In this document: piece by piece, positions 1 to 7,903 of the stretch
How positions within the stretch are numbered: position 1 is the stretch's first letter
Layout: each line of letters begins with the position of its first letter
Assembly: GCF_020748185.1 (NCBI RefSeq)
Contig: NZ_JAHZMO010000012.1
Span: 1-64,000 of the forward strand
Length of the DNA: 64,000 nucleotides
Source: Terrisporobacter petrolearius
GTDB lineage: Bacteria; Bacillota; Clostridia; Peptostreptococcales; Peptostreptococcaceae
Direction of reading: 5' to 3'
Notes under the pieces: model-generated
Told to the model about the DNA's origin: nothing
Databases searched by the model: none
Seen by the model: only the letters and a program-made list of their open reading frames with translations
Program-made: the position numbers and the translations under genes

Positions 1-40
1 GGTGTACTTGACATGCAATTAAATTGGAATTACATTCAAA

Positions 41-80
41 TTAAGGCATGGATACATAATTTTCATATCCATGCCTTAAT
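41..80. terminator. Hairpin, probable terminator
   Basis: A 14-bp inverted repeat (TTAAGGCATGGATA / TATCCATGCCTTAA) with an 11-nt loop. Read on the minus strand it lies just past the end of the decayed GGDEF/HD-GYP gene and is followed by TTAATTT, so it probably ended that transcript. It could also serve a plus-strand gene beyond the window edge. Confidence 0.55.
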
Positions 81-128
81 AAACTTATCATAGAAAGCTA
101 TTTACAGAAAAAACTTCACAGTCTCGAA

Positions 129-960
129 TTATTCCTCTATACCATTAATATATTCTATGAAATAATGTACTAAAGTAGGATCAAATTGTGTTTCAGCACA
201 CCTTTGCAGTTCTTTTATAGCCTCATTTTTACTCCTTGTATTTTTATAAGGTCTATTGTTAGTCATCACATCAAAAGAATCAGCAATATTAATTATTCTA
301 AATACTAAAGGTATTTCATCACCTTTAGACCGAGAGGATACCCCTTGCATCCCATCTTTCATGATGTGTAAGAATACACTTTGCAACAGTATAAAGTTCG
401 CTAGAGGCATTTATAATGCGATATCCTTTTTCCGTATGAGTTTTCATTATTTCGAATTCTTCATTAGTAAGGGAACTTGGTTTTGGTAATATATCTTCAG
501 AAATCCCTATTTTACCAATATCATGTAGTCTAGCTACGAGAATTAGTTCATCTAATTCTGAAATTTTAAAGTTTAACTTTTGTCCTAAAACTAAAGCATA
601 TTTAGTTACTCTTTTAGCATGTTCATTAGTTTCTAAGTTTTTTTCTTCTAAGTTTTTTAGTAAAGAATCCATAATAGAGCTTTCAATGCTTTTATTATCT
701 AATAATTTATGACGATAAACCTTTTCTTCAGCCTTATTTATGCAATCATAGATATTATCATCAACCTCATGCTTAACTACAGCTGCCAAAGAAATGCTAA
801 GTTGCATATATTTGTAATCATTTAAAATTTGTTTTATTAATTTATCACATTTTAATCCATCAGCATTAGGAACAAGAATTATAAACTCATCTCCACCCTA
901 TCTAAAAACATATCCGCTTTCGCTACAAGAGGATTTTAAAATATTACATAAGCCCCTTTT
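129..960 (-). pseudogene. Decayed GGDEF + HD-GYP c-di-GMP signalling protein
   Basis: Remains of a protein that combined a diguanylate cyclase (GGDEF) with an HD-GYP c-di-GMP phosphodiesterase. Reading on the minus strand, the GGDEF signature is preceded by SESGYVFR and then an in-frame TAG (near 899). The frame then continues through GGDEFIILVP into the HD-GYP domain, with HDIGK and HHERWD visible. The HD-GYP part is broken by two apparent single-base losses, near 347 (after HHERWDA) and near 324 (before GDEIP). The conserved tail (FRIINIADSFDVMTNNRPYK) is read in a third frame. The sensor and the first half of the GGDEF domain are missing. A short plus-strand open frame over the same bases is a shadow. 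Confident that it is non-functional as a full-length protein; an HD-GYP fragment could still be translated. Confidence 0.85.
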
Positions 961-1030
961 GAGTATGTTTTGGAAAATTATAACAATGAATATTTTACAA
1001 TTATTTTATAGTTATGTCTACAAATACTAT

Positions 1031-1072
1031 ATAAAAAGGAACTACTAAAATTTATATAGAGTAGTTCCTTTT
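1031..1072 (-). terminator. Terminator of the HAD phosphatase gene
   Basis: Inverted repeat AAAAGGAACTACT / AGTAGTTCCTTTT immediately downstream of the minus-strand HAD gene, followed on that strand by a run of T. A typical intrinsic terminator. Confidence 0.85.
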
Positions 1073-1076
1073 AAAA

Positions 1077-1895
1077 TTATCTTTCTTCTAGTATGAATTT
1101 ATTTATAACATGAGCAACCCCATCTTCATCATTTGAAAGAGTAATATAATCTGCTAAGTCTTTTATTTCTTCTGTAGCATTTCCCATGGCAACTCCAAGT
1201 CCTGCATATTCTATCATATGTTTATCATTTTCTGCATCTCCAACACAGATGATTTCATCTTTCTTTATACCAAGCTCTTGGGCAAGAAGTGAAATACCAT
1301 TACCTTTATTGGCATTTGGATTTAAGAATTCTAAAAATGAAGGGGTGCTTCTTACTATAGTATATTTTTCGTAATATTCTTTAGGAATTTTTTTTATACA
1401 TTCATCTAATATTTCTGGATGATCTATCATCATAAACTTAGACATGGCAATATCTTTTGGAACTTCATCTAATGTAGCAACATTTAAATGAACTCCAGTA
1501 AGATGGCATTCAAGTACCGTATAATCACTGATATCTTTATTAAAAGTATAAATAGTTTTAGTGTCATAAAAATGGCTTCTAGACCCAACTCCAAGGCTTA
1601 GATTGTATAAATCTATTAAGTCTTCATATTTTAGTGTTAAGTGAGATACTGGATTTTCAGTAAAAGTATCTTGAACTAAAGCCCCATTGAAAGTAGTAAC
1701 ATAATCGCCCTCATCCTTAAGGCTTAATTCATCTATGAATTTTTCAACACCTTTTAGCGGTCTGCCAGTGCATAAAACTACTTTAACGCCTTTTTCTTTT
1801 GCTTTTTTTATAGACTTTTTTACACCTTCTGTAAGTTGGTGTGAACTATTGATTAAAGTTCCATCAATATCTAATGCAATTAATTTGTAATTCAT
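1077..1895 (-). CDS. Cof-type HAD-IIB family phosphatase
   Basis: Cytosolic Mg-dependent phosphatase of the haloacid dehalogenase superfamily, Cof/YidA-like. These enzymes act on sugar phosphates, nucleotides or flavin phosphates, and the substrate cannot be read from sequence. Visible motifs: DIDGTLI at residues 8-14 (nucleophile and acid/base Asp), the CTGRP motif II near residue 42, a conserved Lys in the cap-core junction, and GDAENDKHM (motif IV) near residue 217. The length, 272 aa, is normal. The start is supported by an AGGAGG site 6-7 nt upstream on the minus strand. It is a single-gene unit with its own terminator. It points away from adhE, so the 446-bp gap between them holds both promoters. 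Confidence 0.9.
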   Translation of the reverse strand: MNYKLIALDIDGTLINSSHQLTEGVKKSIKKAKEKGVKVVLCTGRPLKGVEKFIDELSLKDEGDYVTTFNGALVQDTFTENPVSHLTLKYEDLIDLYNLSLGVGSRSHFYDTKTIYTFNKDISDYTVLECHLTGVHLNVATLDEVPKDIAMSKFMMIDHPEILDECIKKIPKEYYEKYTIVRSTPSFLEFLNPNANKGNGISLLAQELGIKKDEIICVGDAENDKHMIEYAGLGVAMGNATEEIKDLADYITLSNDEDGVAHVINKFILEER

Positions 1896-2217
1896 AAATC
1901 CTCCTGTTGCATATTAAAAATGTAAATTATTTTTAAATACCTATATTAATAAACTTACATATTAATAATTTTTGATAATATTAATTATTGAAATTTATTA
2001 GTAGTAATTTTCAAGTACAATATATAGTTTAAAAGTTTTTATAAGTAAATTCAATAAAAATTCATTGGAATAAAATTGATTGTTAAAAAATAAACTATAT
2101 AAAAGATTAATCTTGTAATATGATTTATTTTTGCTTATAAAAAAGATTAATTAAAAAATTAGTATATAAGCCATTTTAAAGGGCGTTATATGTATGGATT
2201 TAATTATATATATTAAT

Positions 2218-2235
2218 TTGATAAAAATTTAACAA
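2218..2235. promoter_or_regulatory. Rex-like operator 1 upstream of adhE
   Basis: TTGATAA-AAAT-TTAACAA differs at one of 14 arm positions from the clostridial Rex consensus TTGTTAA-N4-TTAACAA. It ends 5 bp before the -35 box of the adhE promoter. Rex is the NADH/NAD+-sensing repressor of fermentation genes in Firmicutes, and adhE is a classic target. Confidence 0.7.
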
Positions 2236-2240
2236 ATATA

Positions 2241-2269
2241 TTGACAGATGAAACGAGATGATTTAATAT
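2241..2269 (+). promoter_or_regulatory. SigA-type promoter of adhE (first copy)
   Basis: TTGACA (2241-2246), a 17-bp spacer, then TAATAT (2264-2269). A near-consensus housekeeping promoter about 70 bp upstream of the adhE start. It is flanked by two Rex-like palindromes. The remainder of the 1896-2341 gap is AT-rich, and I see no gene in it. Confidence 0.75.
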
Positions 2270-2284
2270 AAATAGTATAAAAAA

Positions 2285-2302
2285 TTGTTAAAAATATAAC
2301 GA
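2285..2302. promoter_or_regulatory. Rex-like operator 2 upstream of adhE
   Basis: TTGTTAA-AAAT-ATAACGA: a perfect left half-site and 5 of 7 matches in the right half compared with TTGTTAA-N4-TTAACAA. It covers about +10 to +27 relative to the predicted start, where bound repressor would block RNA polymerase. Confidence 0.6.
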
Positions 2303-2341
2303 GCATTATTAACATTATAATTATACAGGGGGAGTTTTCAA

Positions 2342-4999
2342 ATGAGTAAAGAAACAAAAAAAGTTAAAGTTGTAAACCAAGAGGTAAATGTTGAAAGTAT
2401 GATTAATCAATTAGTGGAAAAAGCAACTATAGCTAAAGAAGCTATGTTAAAATTAGATCAAGAAGCAGTAGATAAGATAGTAGCAGCTATGGCAAAAGCT
2501 GGACTTGATAAACATATAGAACTTGCTCAATTTGCAGTAAACGAAACAGGAAGAGGAATATTTGAAGATAAGGTAACAAAAAATATTTTTGCTACAGAAT
2601 ATATATATAACAGTATAAAATACAAAAAAACAGTTGGAGTAATAGAAGAAAATGATGAAGAAGGATATATGATGGTGGCTGAACCAATAGGTGTAGTAGC
2701 TGGGGTAACTCCTGTTACAAATCCAACTTCAACAACAATGTTTAAAACTTTAATATCTATGAAAGGGAGAAATCCAATAATATTTAGTTTTCATCCGTCA
2801 GCTCAAAAATGTTCTGCTGAAGCAGCTAGAATATTAAGAGATGCAGCTATAGAAGCAGGAGCTCCAGAAAACTGCGTGCAATGGATAGAGGTACCATCAT
2901 TAGAAGCATCAAGTGCATTAATGAAGCATAATGGAGTATCATTAATACTTGCAACAGGTGGACCTGGAATGGTTAAGTCTGCTTACTCTGCAGGAAAACC
3001 AGCACTTGGAGTTGGAGCCGGAAACGTACCTTGTTTCATAGAAAAATCTGCTGATATAAAACAAGCAGTAAATGATTTAATACTATCTAAATCATTTGAT
3101 AACGGAATGATATGTGCTTCTGAGCAAGCAGTTATAATAGAAGAATGTATATACGATGAAGTAGTTGCTTTACTTAAGCATTACAACTGTCACTTCGTAT
3201 ATGGAAAAGAAAAAGAATTATTAGAAAAAACAGTTATAAACCCAGAAACTAAAACATTAAATCCAAATATAGTTGGACAAAGTCCATATGCAATAGCTAA
3301 TATGGCAGGGTTTGAAGTTCCAAAAGATGCTAAAATATTAGTTGCTGAAATAGAAGGTGTTGGAATGGATTATCCATTATCAAAAGAAAAATTATCTCCA
3401 GTTTTAGCTTGTATAAAAGTAAAAAATGCTGAAGAAGGTGTACAAAAATGTGTTGAAATGACAGAGTTTGGTGGACTTGGACACTCAGCAGTTATTCACT
3501 CAAACAACGATGATGTAATATTAGAATTCTCAAATAGAGTAAGAACAGGAAGACTTTTAGTAAATGCACCATCTACTCATGGAGCAATAGGAGATATATA
3601 TAATGTAAATACTCCATCATTAACTTTAGGATGCGGATCAATGGGTAATAACTCAACTACAGATAACGTATCTGCTGTAAACTTAATAAATGTTAAGAAA
3701 GTTACTAAAAGGAGAGTTAATATGCAATGGTTTAAAGTTCCTGAAAGAATATATCATGAAGTAGGTTCAATACAATATTTAGAAAAACTACCAAATGTTG
3801 AAAGAGTAATGATTGTAACTGATAGAATGATGGTTCAACTTGGATATGCTGATAAATTAGAATATCAATTAAGAAAAAGAAGAAATCCAGTAATGGTAGA
3901 GGTATTCGCTGACGTAGAACCAGATCCATCAGTAGACACTGTACTAAATGGTGCTGAAGCAATGAGAAAGTTCCAGCCAGACACAATAATAGCTTTAGGT
4001 GGAGGATCTGCAATGGATGCTGCTAAAGGTATGTGGTTATTCTATGAAAATCCTGAAGCAGACTTTGAAGATTTAAGACTTAAATTTGCGGATATAAGAA
4101 AAAGAGTTTATAAGTTCCCTAAATTAGGAAGAAAAGCTAAAATGGTGGCTATACCAACTACTTCAGGAACAGGTTCAGAAGTAACTTCATTTGCAGTTAT
4201 AACTGATAAAGTAAATAATATTAAATATCCATTAGCTGATTATGAGTTAACTCCAGATGTAGCTATAATAGACCCACAATTTGTAATGTCTGTACCAGCT
4301 GCTGTTACTGCAGACACAGGACTTGACGTATTGACTCATGCTATAGAAGCATATGTATCTATAATGGCAACTGATTATACAGATGCTCTTGCAATGAAAG
4401 CTATACAAATGGTATTTGAATATTTACCATTATCATATAAAGGTGGACATACTGCTGAAGGTAGAGAAGCTAGAGAAAAAATGCATAATGCTTCTTGTAT
4501 GGCAGGTATGGCATTTGCCAATGCTTTCTTAGGTGTAAACCACTCATTAGCTCATAAGTTAGGATCTGAGTTCCATATACCACATGGTAGAGCTAATGCA
4601 ATATTATTACCACATGTAATAGAGTACAATGCACAAATGCCGACTAAATTTGCTGCATTCCCTAAATATAAATCTTTCGTAGCAGATAAGAAATATGTGG
4701 AAATAGCAAAAGTTCTTGGATTAAAAGCTAATACAACTGAAGAAGGTGTTAAGAGCTTAGCTGAGTCTATTAGAAATTTAATGAAAGAATTAAATATGCC
4801 AATGTCTATAGAAGAATGTGGTATAGAGAAAGAAACTTACTTTGGTTCAATTGAAAAATTAGCTTTAGATGCATTTGACGATCAATGTACTCCAGCTAAT
4901 CCAAGATTACCATTAGTAACTGAACTACATGAGATATATAAGAATATATATCCAGCTAAAAAAGTATTAAAAGAATCTAAAAAAGAAGAAAAACATTAG
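2342..4999 (+). CDS. adhE: Bifunctional aldehyde/alcohol dehydrogenase AdhE (first copy)
   Basis: Converts acetyl-CoA to acetaldehyde and then ethanol with two NADH, regenerating NAD+ in fermentation. The family forms cytosolic filaments called spirosomes. The N-terminal CoA-acylating aldehyde dehydrogenase domain covers about residues 20-440, with the catalytic Cys258 in MICASEQA. The C-terminal iron-dependent alcohol dehydrogenase has GGGSAMDAAKGMW near residue 555, TTSGTGSEVT near 605 and the metal-ligand region NHSLAHKLG...HIPHG near 735-750. The length, 885 aa, is full size. GGGGGAG lies 7 nt before the ATG. Two Rex-like operators and a strong promoter precede it, so induction by a high NADH/NAD+ ratio is likely. 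A paralogue with the same domain order lies at 10215-12827. Confidence 0.97.
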   Translation: MSKETKKVKVVNQEVNVESMINQLVEKATIAKEAMLKLDQEAVDKIVAAMAKAGLDKHIELAQFAVNETGRGIFEDKVTKNIFATEYIYNSIKYKKTVGVIEENDEEGYMMVAEPIGVVAGVTPVTNPTSTTMFKTLISMKGRNPIIFSFHPSAQKCSAEAARILRDAAIEAGAPENCVQWIEVPSLEASSALMKHNGVSLILATGGPGMVKSAYSAGKPALGVGAGNVPCFIEKSADIKQAVNDLILSKSFDNGMICASEQAVIIEECIYDEVVALLKHYNCHFVYGKEKELLEKTVINPETKTLNPNIVGQSPYAIANMAGFEVPKDAKILVAEIEGVGMDYPLSKEKLSPVLACIKVKNAEEGVQKCVEMTEFGGLGHSAVIHSNNDDVILEFSNRVRTGRLLVNAPSTHGAIGDIYNVNTPSLTLGCGSMGNNSTTDNVSAVNLINVKKVTKRRVNMQWFKVPERIYHEVGSIQYLEKLPNVERVMIVTDRMMVQLGYADKLEYQLRKRRNPVMVEVFADVEPDPSVDTVLNGAEAMRKFQPDTIIALGGGSAMDAAKGMWLFYENPEADFEDLRLKFADIRKRVYKFPKLGRKAKMVAIPTTSGTGSEVTSFAVITDKVNNIKYPLADYELTPDVAIIDPQFVMSVPAAVTADTGLDVLTHAIEAYVSIMATDYTDALAMKAIQMVFEYLPLSYKGGHTAEGREAREKMHNASCMAGMAFANAFLGVNHSLAHKLGSEFHIPHGRANAILLPHVIEYNAQMPTKFAAFPKYKSFVADKKYVEIAKVLGLKANTTEEGVKSLAESIRNLMKELNMPMSIEECGIEKETYFGSIEKLALDAFDDQCTPANPRLPLVTELHEIYKNIYPAKKVLKESKKEEKH

Positions 5000-5069
5000 T
5001 ATAAAAATGGTTAATTAGTGATTCCTTAAAAATATAATCTTAAAATTGATATTTTGTGCAAAACAAGAG

Positions 5070-5097
5070 ACCTTCTATAAAAAATAGAGGGTTTTTT
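5070..5097 (+). terminator. Terminator after adhE
   Basis: Stem ACCTTCTAT / ATAGAGGGT with a short A-rich loop, followed by TTTTTT. Intrinsic terminator isolating adhE from the antiporter gene. Confidence 0.85.
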
Positions 5098-5133
5098 GTA
5101 TATAAAATTACGAAAGTTGACAATAAAAGATAT

Positions 5134-5188
5134 TTAAAGTTAAAATTAAGTTAAAACTAAGTTAAAAATAAGTTAAAGTTAAATTGAT
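5134..5188. repeat. 11-bp-period direct repeats upstream of the antiporter gene
   Basis: Three consecutive units of the type TTAAAAnTAAG (fourth base group A, C, A) with an 11-bp period, flanked by partial units (TTAAAG, AAGTTAAA). The period is close to one helical turn, so the units would present the same face of DNA. They lie 75-130 bp before the antiporter start. They could be a regulator array or simple low-complexity sequence. Confidence 0.5.
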
Positions 5189-5264
5189 AAACTATTAACT
5201 TATAATTTTTATATTATAATTGTGTATAATAATATAAAAAAATTATATGTAAAGGAGTGATAAG

Positions 5265-6914
5265 ATGATAAATTTGATGGTTATAAGTGCCCTTGTAATA
5301 TTAATATGCATTACATCTAGTAAAGCATTGTATAAATTCGGGGTGCCCACACTTTTGATCTTTATAGTACTTGGAATGTTATTTGGAGCAGATGGAATAG
5401 TTGGAATTGATTATAATGATCTTGAATTAACAAAGAGTATCTGCACCTTAGCTCTTATTTTTATAATGTTCTTTGGTGGTTTTGGTACAAATTGGGGAAT
5501 GGCAAAGCCAGTTGCAATCCCGTCTATATTAATGGCAACTTTAGGAGTAGGTATTACAGCAGGACTTACAGGGATATTTTGTCATTTAATCTTAAAGACC
5601 ACATTGTTAGAAGGTCTTCTTATAGGTTCTGTGGTTGCATCTACAGATGCAGCATCAGTATTTTCTATACTTCGTTCACGAAAATTAAATTTAAAAGGTT
5701 CAATTGCATCTCTATTAGAAGTTGAAAGTGGAAGTAATGACCCTTTTGCCTATATGCTAACTATAATTGTACTTTCGTTAATGTCTAATCAAGGAACTTC
5801 AGGTATACTGCCAATGTTATTTACTCAAATTGTAGTAGCAATTATATCTGCTGCCATATTATCTAAATTAACTGTATATTTATTAAGACACATAGATTTT
5901 GAAATAGAAGGGTTTTATCCTGTACTTGTAACAGCTATTGCAGTTTTATCTTATGGATTAAGTGAATTACTTGGTGGAAATGGTTACTTAAGTGTATATA
6001 TAACGGGAATAGTAATTGGGAATAGTAAGATTCCTCATAAAAAAAGTTTATTTGAATTTTTTGACAGTATATCATGGCTTATGCAAATAATATTATTCTT
6101 CTTATTAGGATTACTTTCTTATCCATCTAAAATGTCTGATGTAATTTTAAATGGAACTTTAGTATCTATATTCATGATATTTATAGCAAGACCTCTAGCA
6201 ACATTTAGTATTTTAAGTTGGTTTAAAATACCTTTTAAACAGCAAGTTTTTATATCCTGGGTAGGACTTAGAGGAGCTGCATCCATTGTTTTTGCCATAT
6301 TTGCTCTAACTTATGGAGTTCCAATTTATAGTGATATATATCATATTATATTTTTTATAGCACTATTCTCAGTTGCCATTCAAGGGACTCTTATACCAAA
6401 AGTTGCATCAAAATTAGATTTAATAGATGATGAATCTTCAGTTTTCAAAACTTTTAATGACTATAAAGAAAACAAAAGCACAAAGCTAATTGAAATATCA
6501 ATTACGGAAGATAGTAATTTGGCAAACAAAACTATTATGGATAGTAATATACCAGAAGATATTCTTATAGTAATGATAAAACGAGAAGGTGATGTATTTG
6601 TTCCAAATGGTTCTACAAAAATACTTTCTGGAGATATACTAGTTGTAACAGGAAACAATTTTGATAATTTGAGAATGTATCAAGAAGGAAAGAGTACAAA
6701 ACTTATGGAAATATGTGTGGTAGCTAAAAGTAATTTTGCAAATAAAACAATTGGAGAGGCGGATATACCAGATGAAATTCTTGTAGTAATGATAAAGAGA
6801 AAAGGAGAAATAATTATTCCAAATGGTTCTACAGAAATACTTCCTAATGATATATTAGTAATAACAGGAACTGATATTAGTGATATAGATAAACTAGATA
6901 TGGTCAATCATTAA
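5265..6914 (+). CDS. CPA1-type K+(Na+)/H+ antiporter with two C-terminal RCK_C domains
   Basis: Membrane cation/proton antiporter of the NhaP/CvrA type, which exports K+ or Na+ in exchange for protons. Residues 1-395 form about 12-13 hydrophobic helices, including the conserved STDAASVFS region near residue 127, LEVESGSNDP near 150 (transport Asp) and the SWVGLRGAASIVFA helix near 350. The cytosolic tail carries two tandem RCK_C (TrkA-C) units, at about residues 404-470 and 476-546. They start with the near-identical STKLIEI and STKLMEI and repeat with a period of about 72 residues. RCK_C domains of such antiporters commonly bind nucleotides, including c-di-AMP in Firmicutes. Family membership is clear; ion preference is not. 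GGAG lies upstream of the ATG at normal spacing. Confidence 0.9.
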   Translation: MINLMVISALVILICITSSKALYKFGVPTLLIFIVLGMLFGADGIVGIDYNDLELTKSICTLALIFIMFFGGFGTNWGMAKPVAIPSILMATLGVGITAGLTGIFCHLILKTTLLEGLLIGSVVASTDAASVFSILRSRKLNLKGSIASLLEVESGSNDPFAYMLTIIVLSLMSNQGTSGILPMLFTQIVVAIISAAILSKLTVYLLRHIDFEIEGFYPVLVTAIAVLSYGLSELLGGNGYLSVYITGIVIGNSKIPHKKSLFEFFDSISWLMQIILFFLLGLLSYPSKMSDVILNGTLVSIFMIFIARPLATFSILSWFKIPFKQQVFISWVGLRGAASIVFAIFALTYGVPIYSDIYHIIFFIALFSVAIQGTLIPKVASKLDLIDDESSVFKTFNDYKENKSTKLIEISITEDSNLANKTIMDSNIPEDILIVMIKREGDVFVPNGSTKILSGDILVVTGNNFDNLRMYQEGKSTKLMEICVVAKSNFANKTIGEADIPDEILVVMIKRKGEIIIPNGSTEILPNDILVITGTDISDIDKLDMVNH

Positions 6915-6972
6915 GTATAAATTGATAAGTCTGAAAATTAAAATTAATGAATAAATGAGGAAATTTTAAACT

Positions 6973-7602
6973 ATGACAAAAAATATAAACATACAAGAAG
7001 AACTTGAAGAAGTGCTATTAACATATGAAAAACCATCTATATATTTTATAAGTTTAAAAGAAGATAATAATTTGGATATAAAATTTCCTGAAATAGGTGA
7101 ATTGGTAGGGGTAATTCAATCTCCTGTACATCATCCAGAAGGTGATGTATTTAATCACACTATGATGGTTGTAGATGAGGCTGCAAAGTTAAAGAATAAA
7201 GCTAAGAATCCAATTGAATTTATGTATTCAGCTTTATGTCATGATTTTGGAAAAGTGATTACAACTACAACTAAAGAAGATGGAAAAATAATTTCTTATA
7301 ATCATGAAAGAGCCGGCTTAAAATTAGTTAGGAAATTTTTAAATAGAACAATTAGAAAAGAAGATAATGAATTTAAGGATTATGTACTAAACATGGTAGA
7401 ACTTCACATGCAACCCAATCAATTAGCAAATCAAAATAGCAGGTTGAAAAGTACTCGAAAGTTATTTAATAAGTCAGTTTGTCCACAAGATTTGATACTA
7501 TTGGCAAAGGCAGACGCCCTTGGAAGGTCAGTAAATGAAGATTACTCACTTAAAGAAGCTTATCTAAAAAATGCATTAAAAGATTTTCAGGAACTAGAAT
7601 AA
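6973..7602 (+). CDS. HD-domain phosphohydrolase, CCA-enzyme HD type
   Basis: Small soluble metal-dependent phosphohydrolase, 209 aa. The HD-type metal site is visible as VHHPEGDVFNHTMM (residues about 51-66) and CHDFGK (about 88-93), with downstream histidines in NHERAG and ELHMQPNQ. The HHPEGDVFxHT pattern resembles the HD domain of multifunctional tRNA CCA-adding enzymes, but the nucleotidyltransferase domain is absent. A 2',3'-cyclic phosphodiesterase or phosphatase activity on nucleotides is possible and unproven. It follows the antiporter by 58 bp on the same strand and may be co-transcribed, since no terminator separates them. Confidence 0.8.
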   Translation: MTKNINIQEELEEVLLTYEKPSIYFISLKEDNNLDIKFPEIGELVGVIQSPVHHPEGDVFNHTMMVVDEAAKLKNKAKNPIEFMYSALCHDFGKVITTTTKEDGKIISYNHERAGLKLVRKFLNRTIRKEDNEFKDYVLNMVELHMQPNQLANQNSRLKSTRKLFNKSVCPQDLILLAKADALGRSVNEDYSLKEAYLKNALKDFQELE

Positions 7603-7651
7603 TTATAATATTAAAAAAGAAAAAAATTACAAATTAATATAAATTTATCTT

Positions 7652-7688
7652 AAAAGTCTGTTTTATAAAAAATATAACAGACTTTTTT
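7652..7688 (+). terminator. Terminator after the HD-domain gene
   Basis: Stem AAAGTCTGTT / AACAGACTTT with a 13-nt AT loop and a following T run. Ends the antiporter-HD unit. Confidence 0.85.
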
Positions 7689-7759
7689 GTTTATAGAAAA
7701 TTGTAAACTCAAAAAATACGTCAAAAGTGTTTAACCAGATTTAAAATATTAAAATATAA

Positions 7760-7788
7760 TTGACAAAATTGAAATGAGACACTACTAT
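7760..7788 (+). promoter_or_regulatory. SigA-type promoter of the SHMT-like gene
   Basis: TTGACA (7760-7765), 17-bp spacer, TACTAT (7783-7788). It leaves a leader of about 110 nt, AT-rich, in which I recognise no riboswitch fold. Confidence 0.6.
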
Positions 7789-7903
7789 TTAATTAATACA
7801 ATTTAACTAATTAAAAATAATTAAACATGGTTGGATATACTTAGAATAAAAATAGTTTAATTGCTTTTTCAGATATTAAAAATATTTTAAGGGGGAAATG
7901 ATT

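Noticed and set aside
3732-4013. Minus-strand open frame inside adhE
   Set aside because: It lies antisense to a highly conserved enzyme region, has no ribosome site and looks like a composition shadow.
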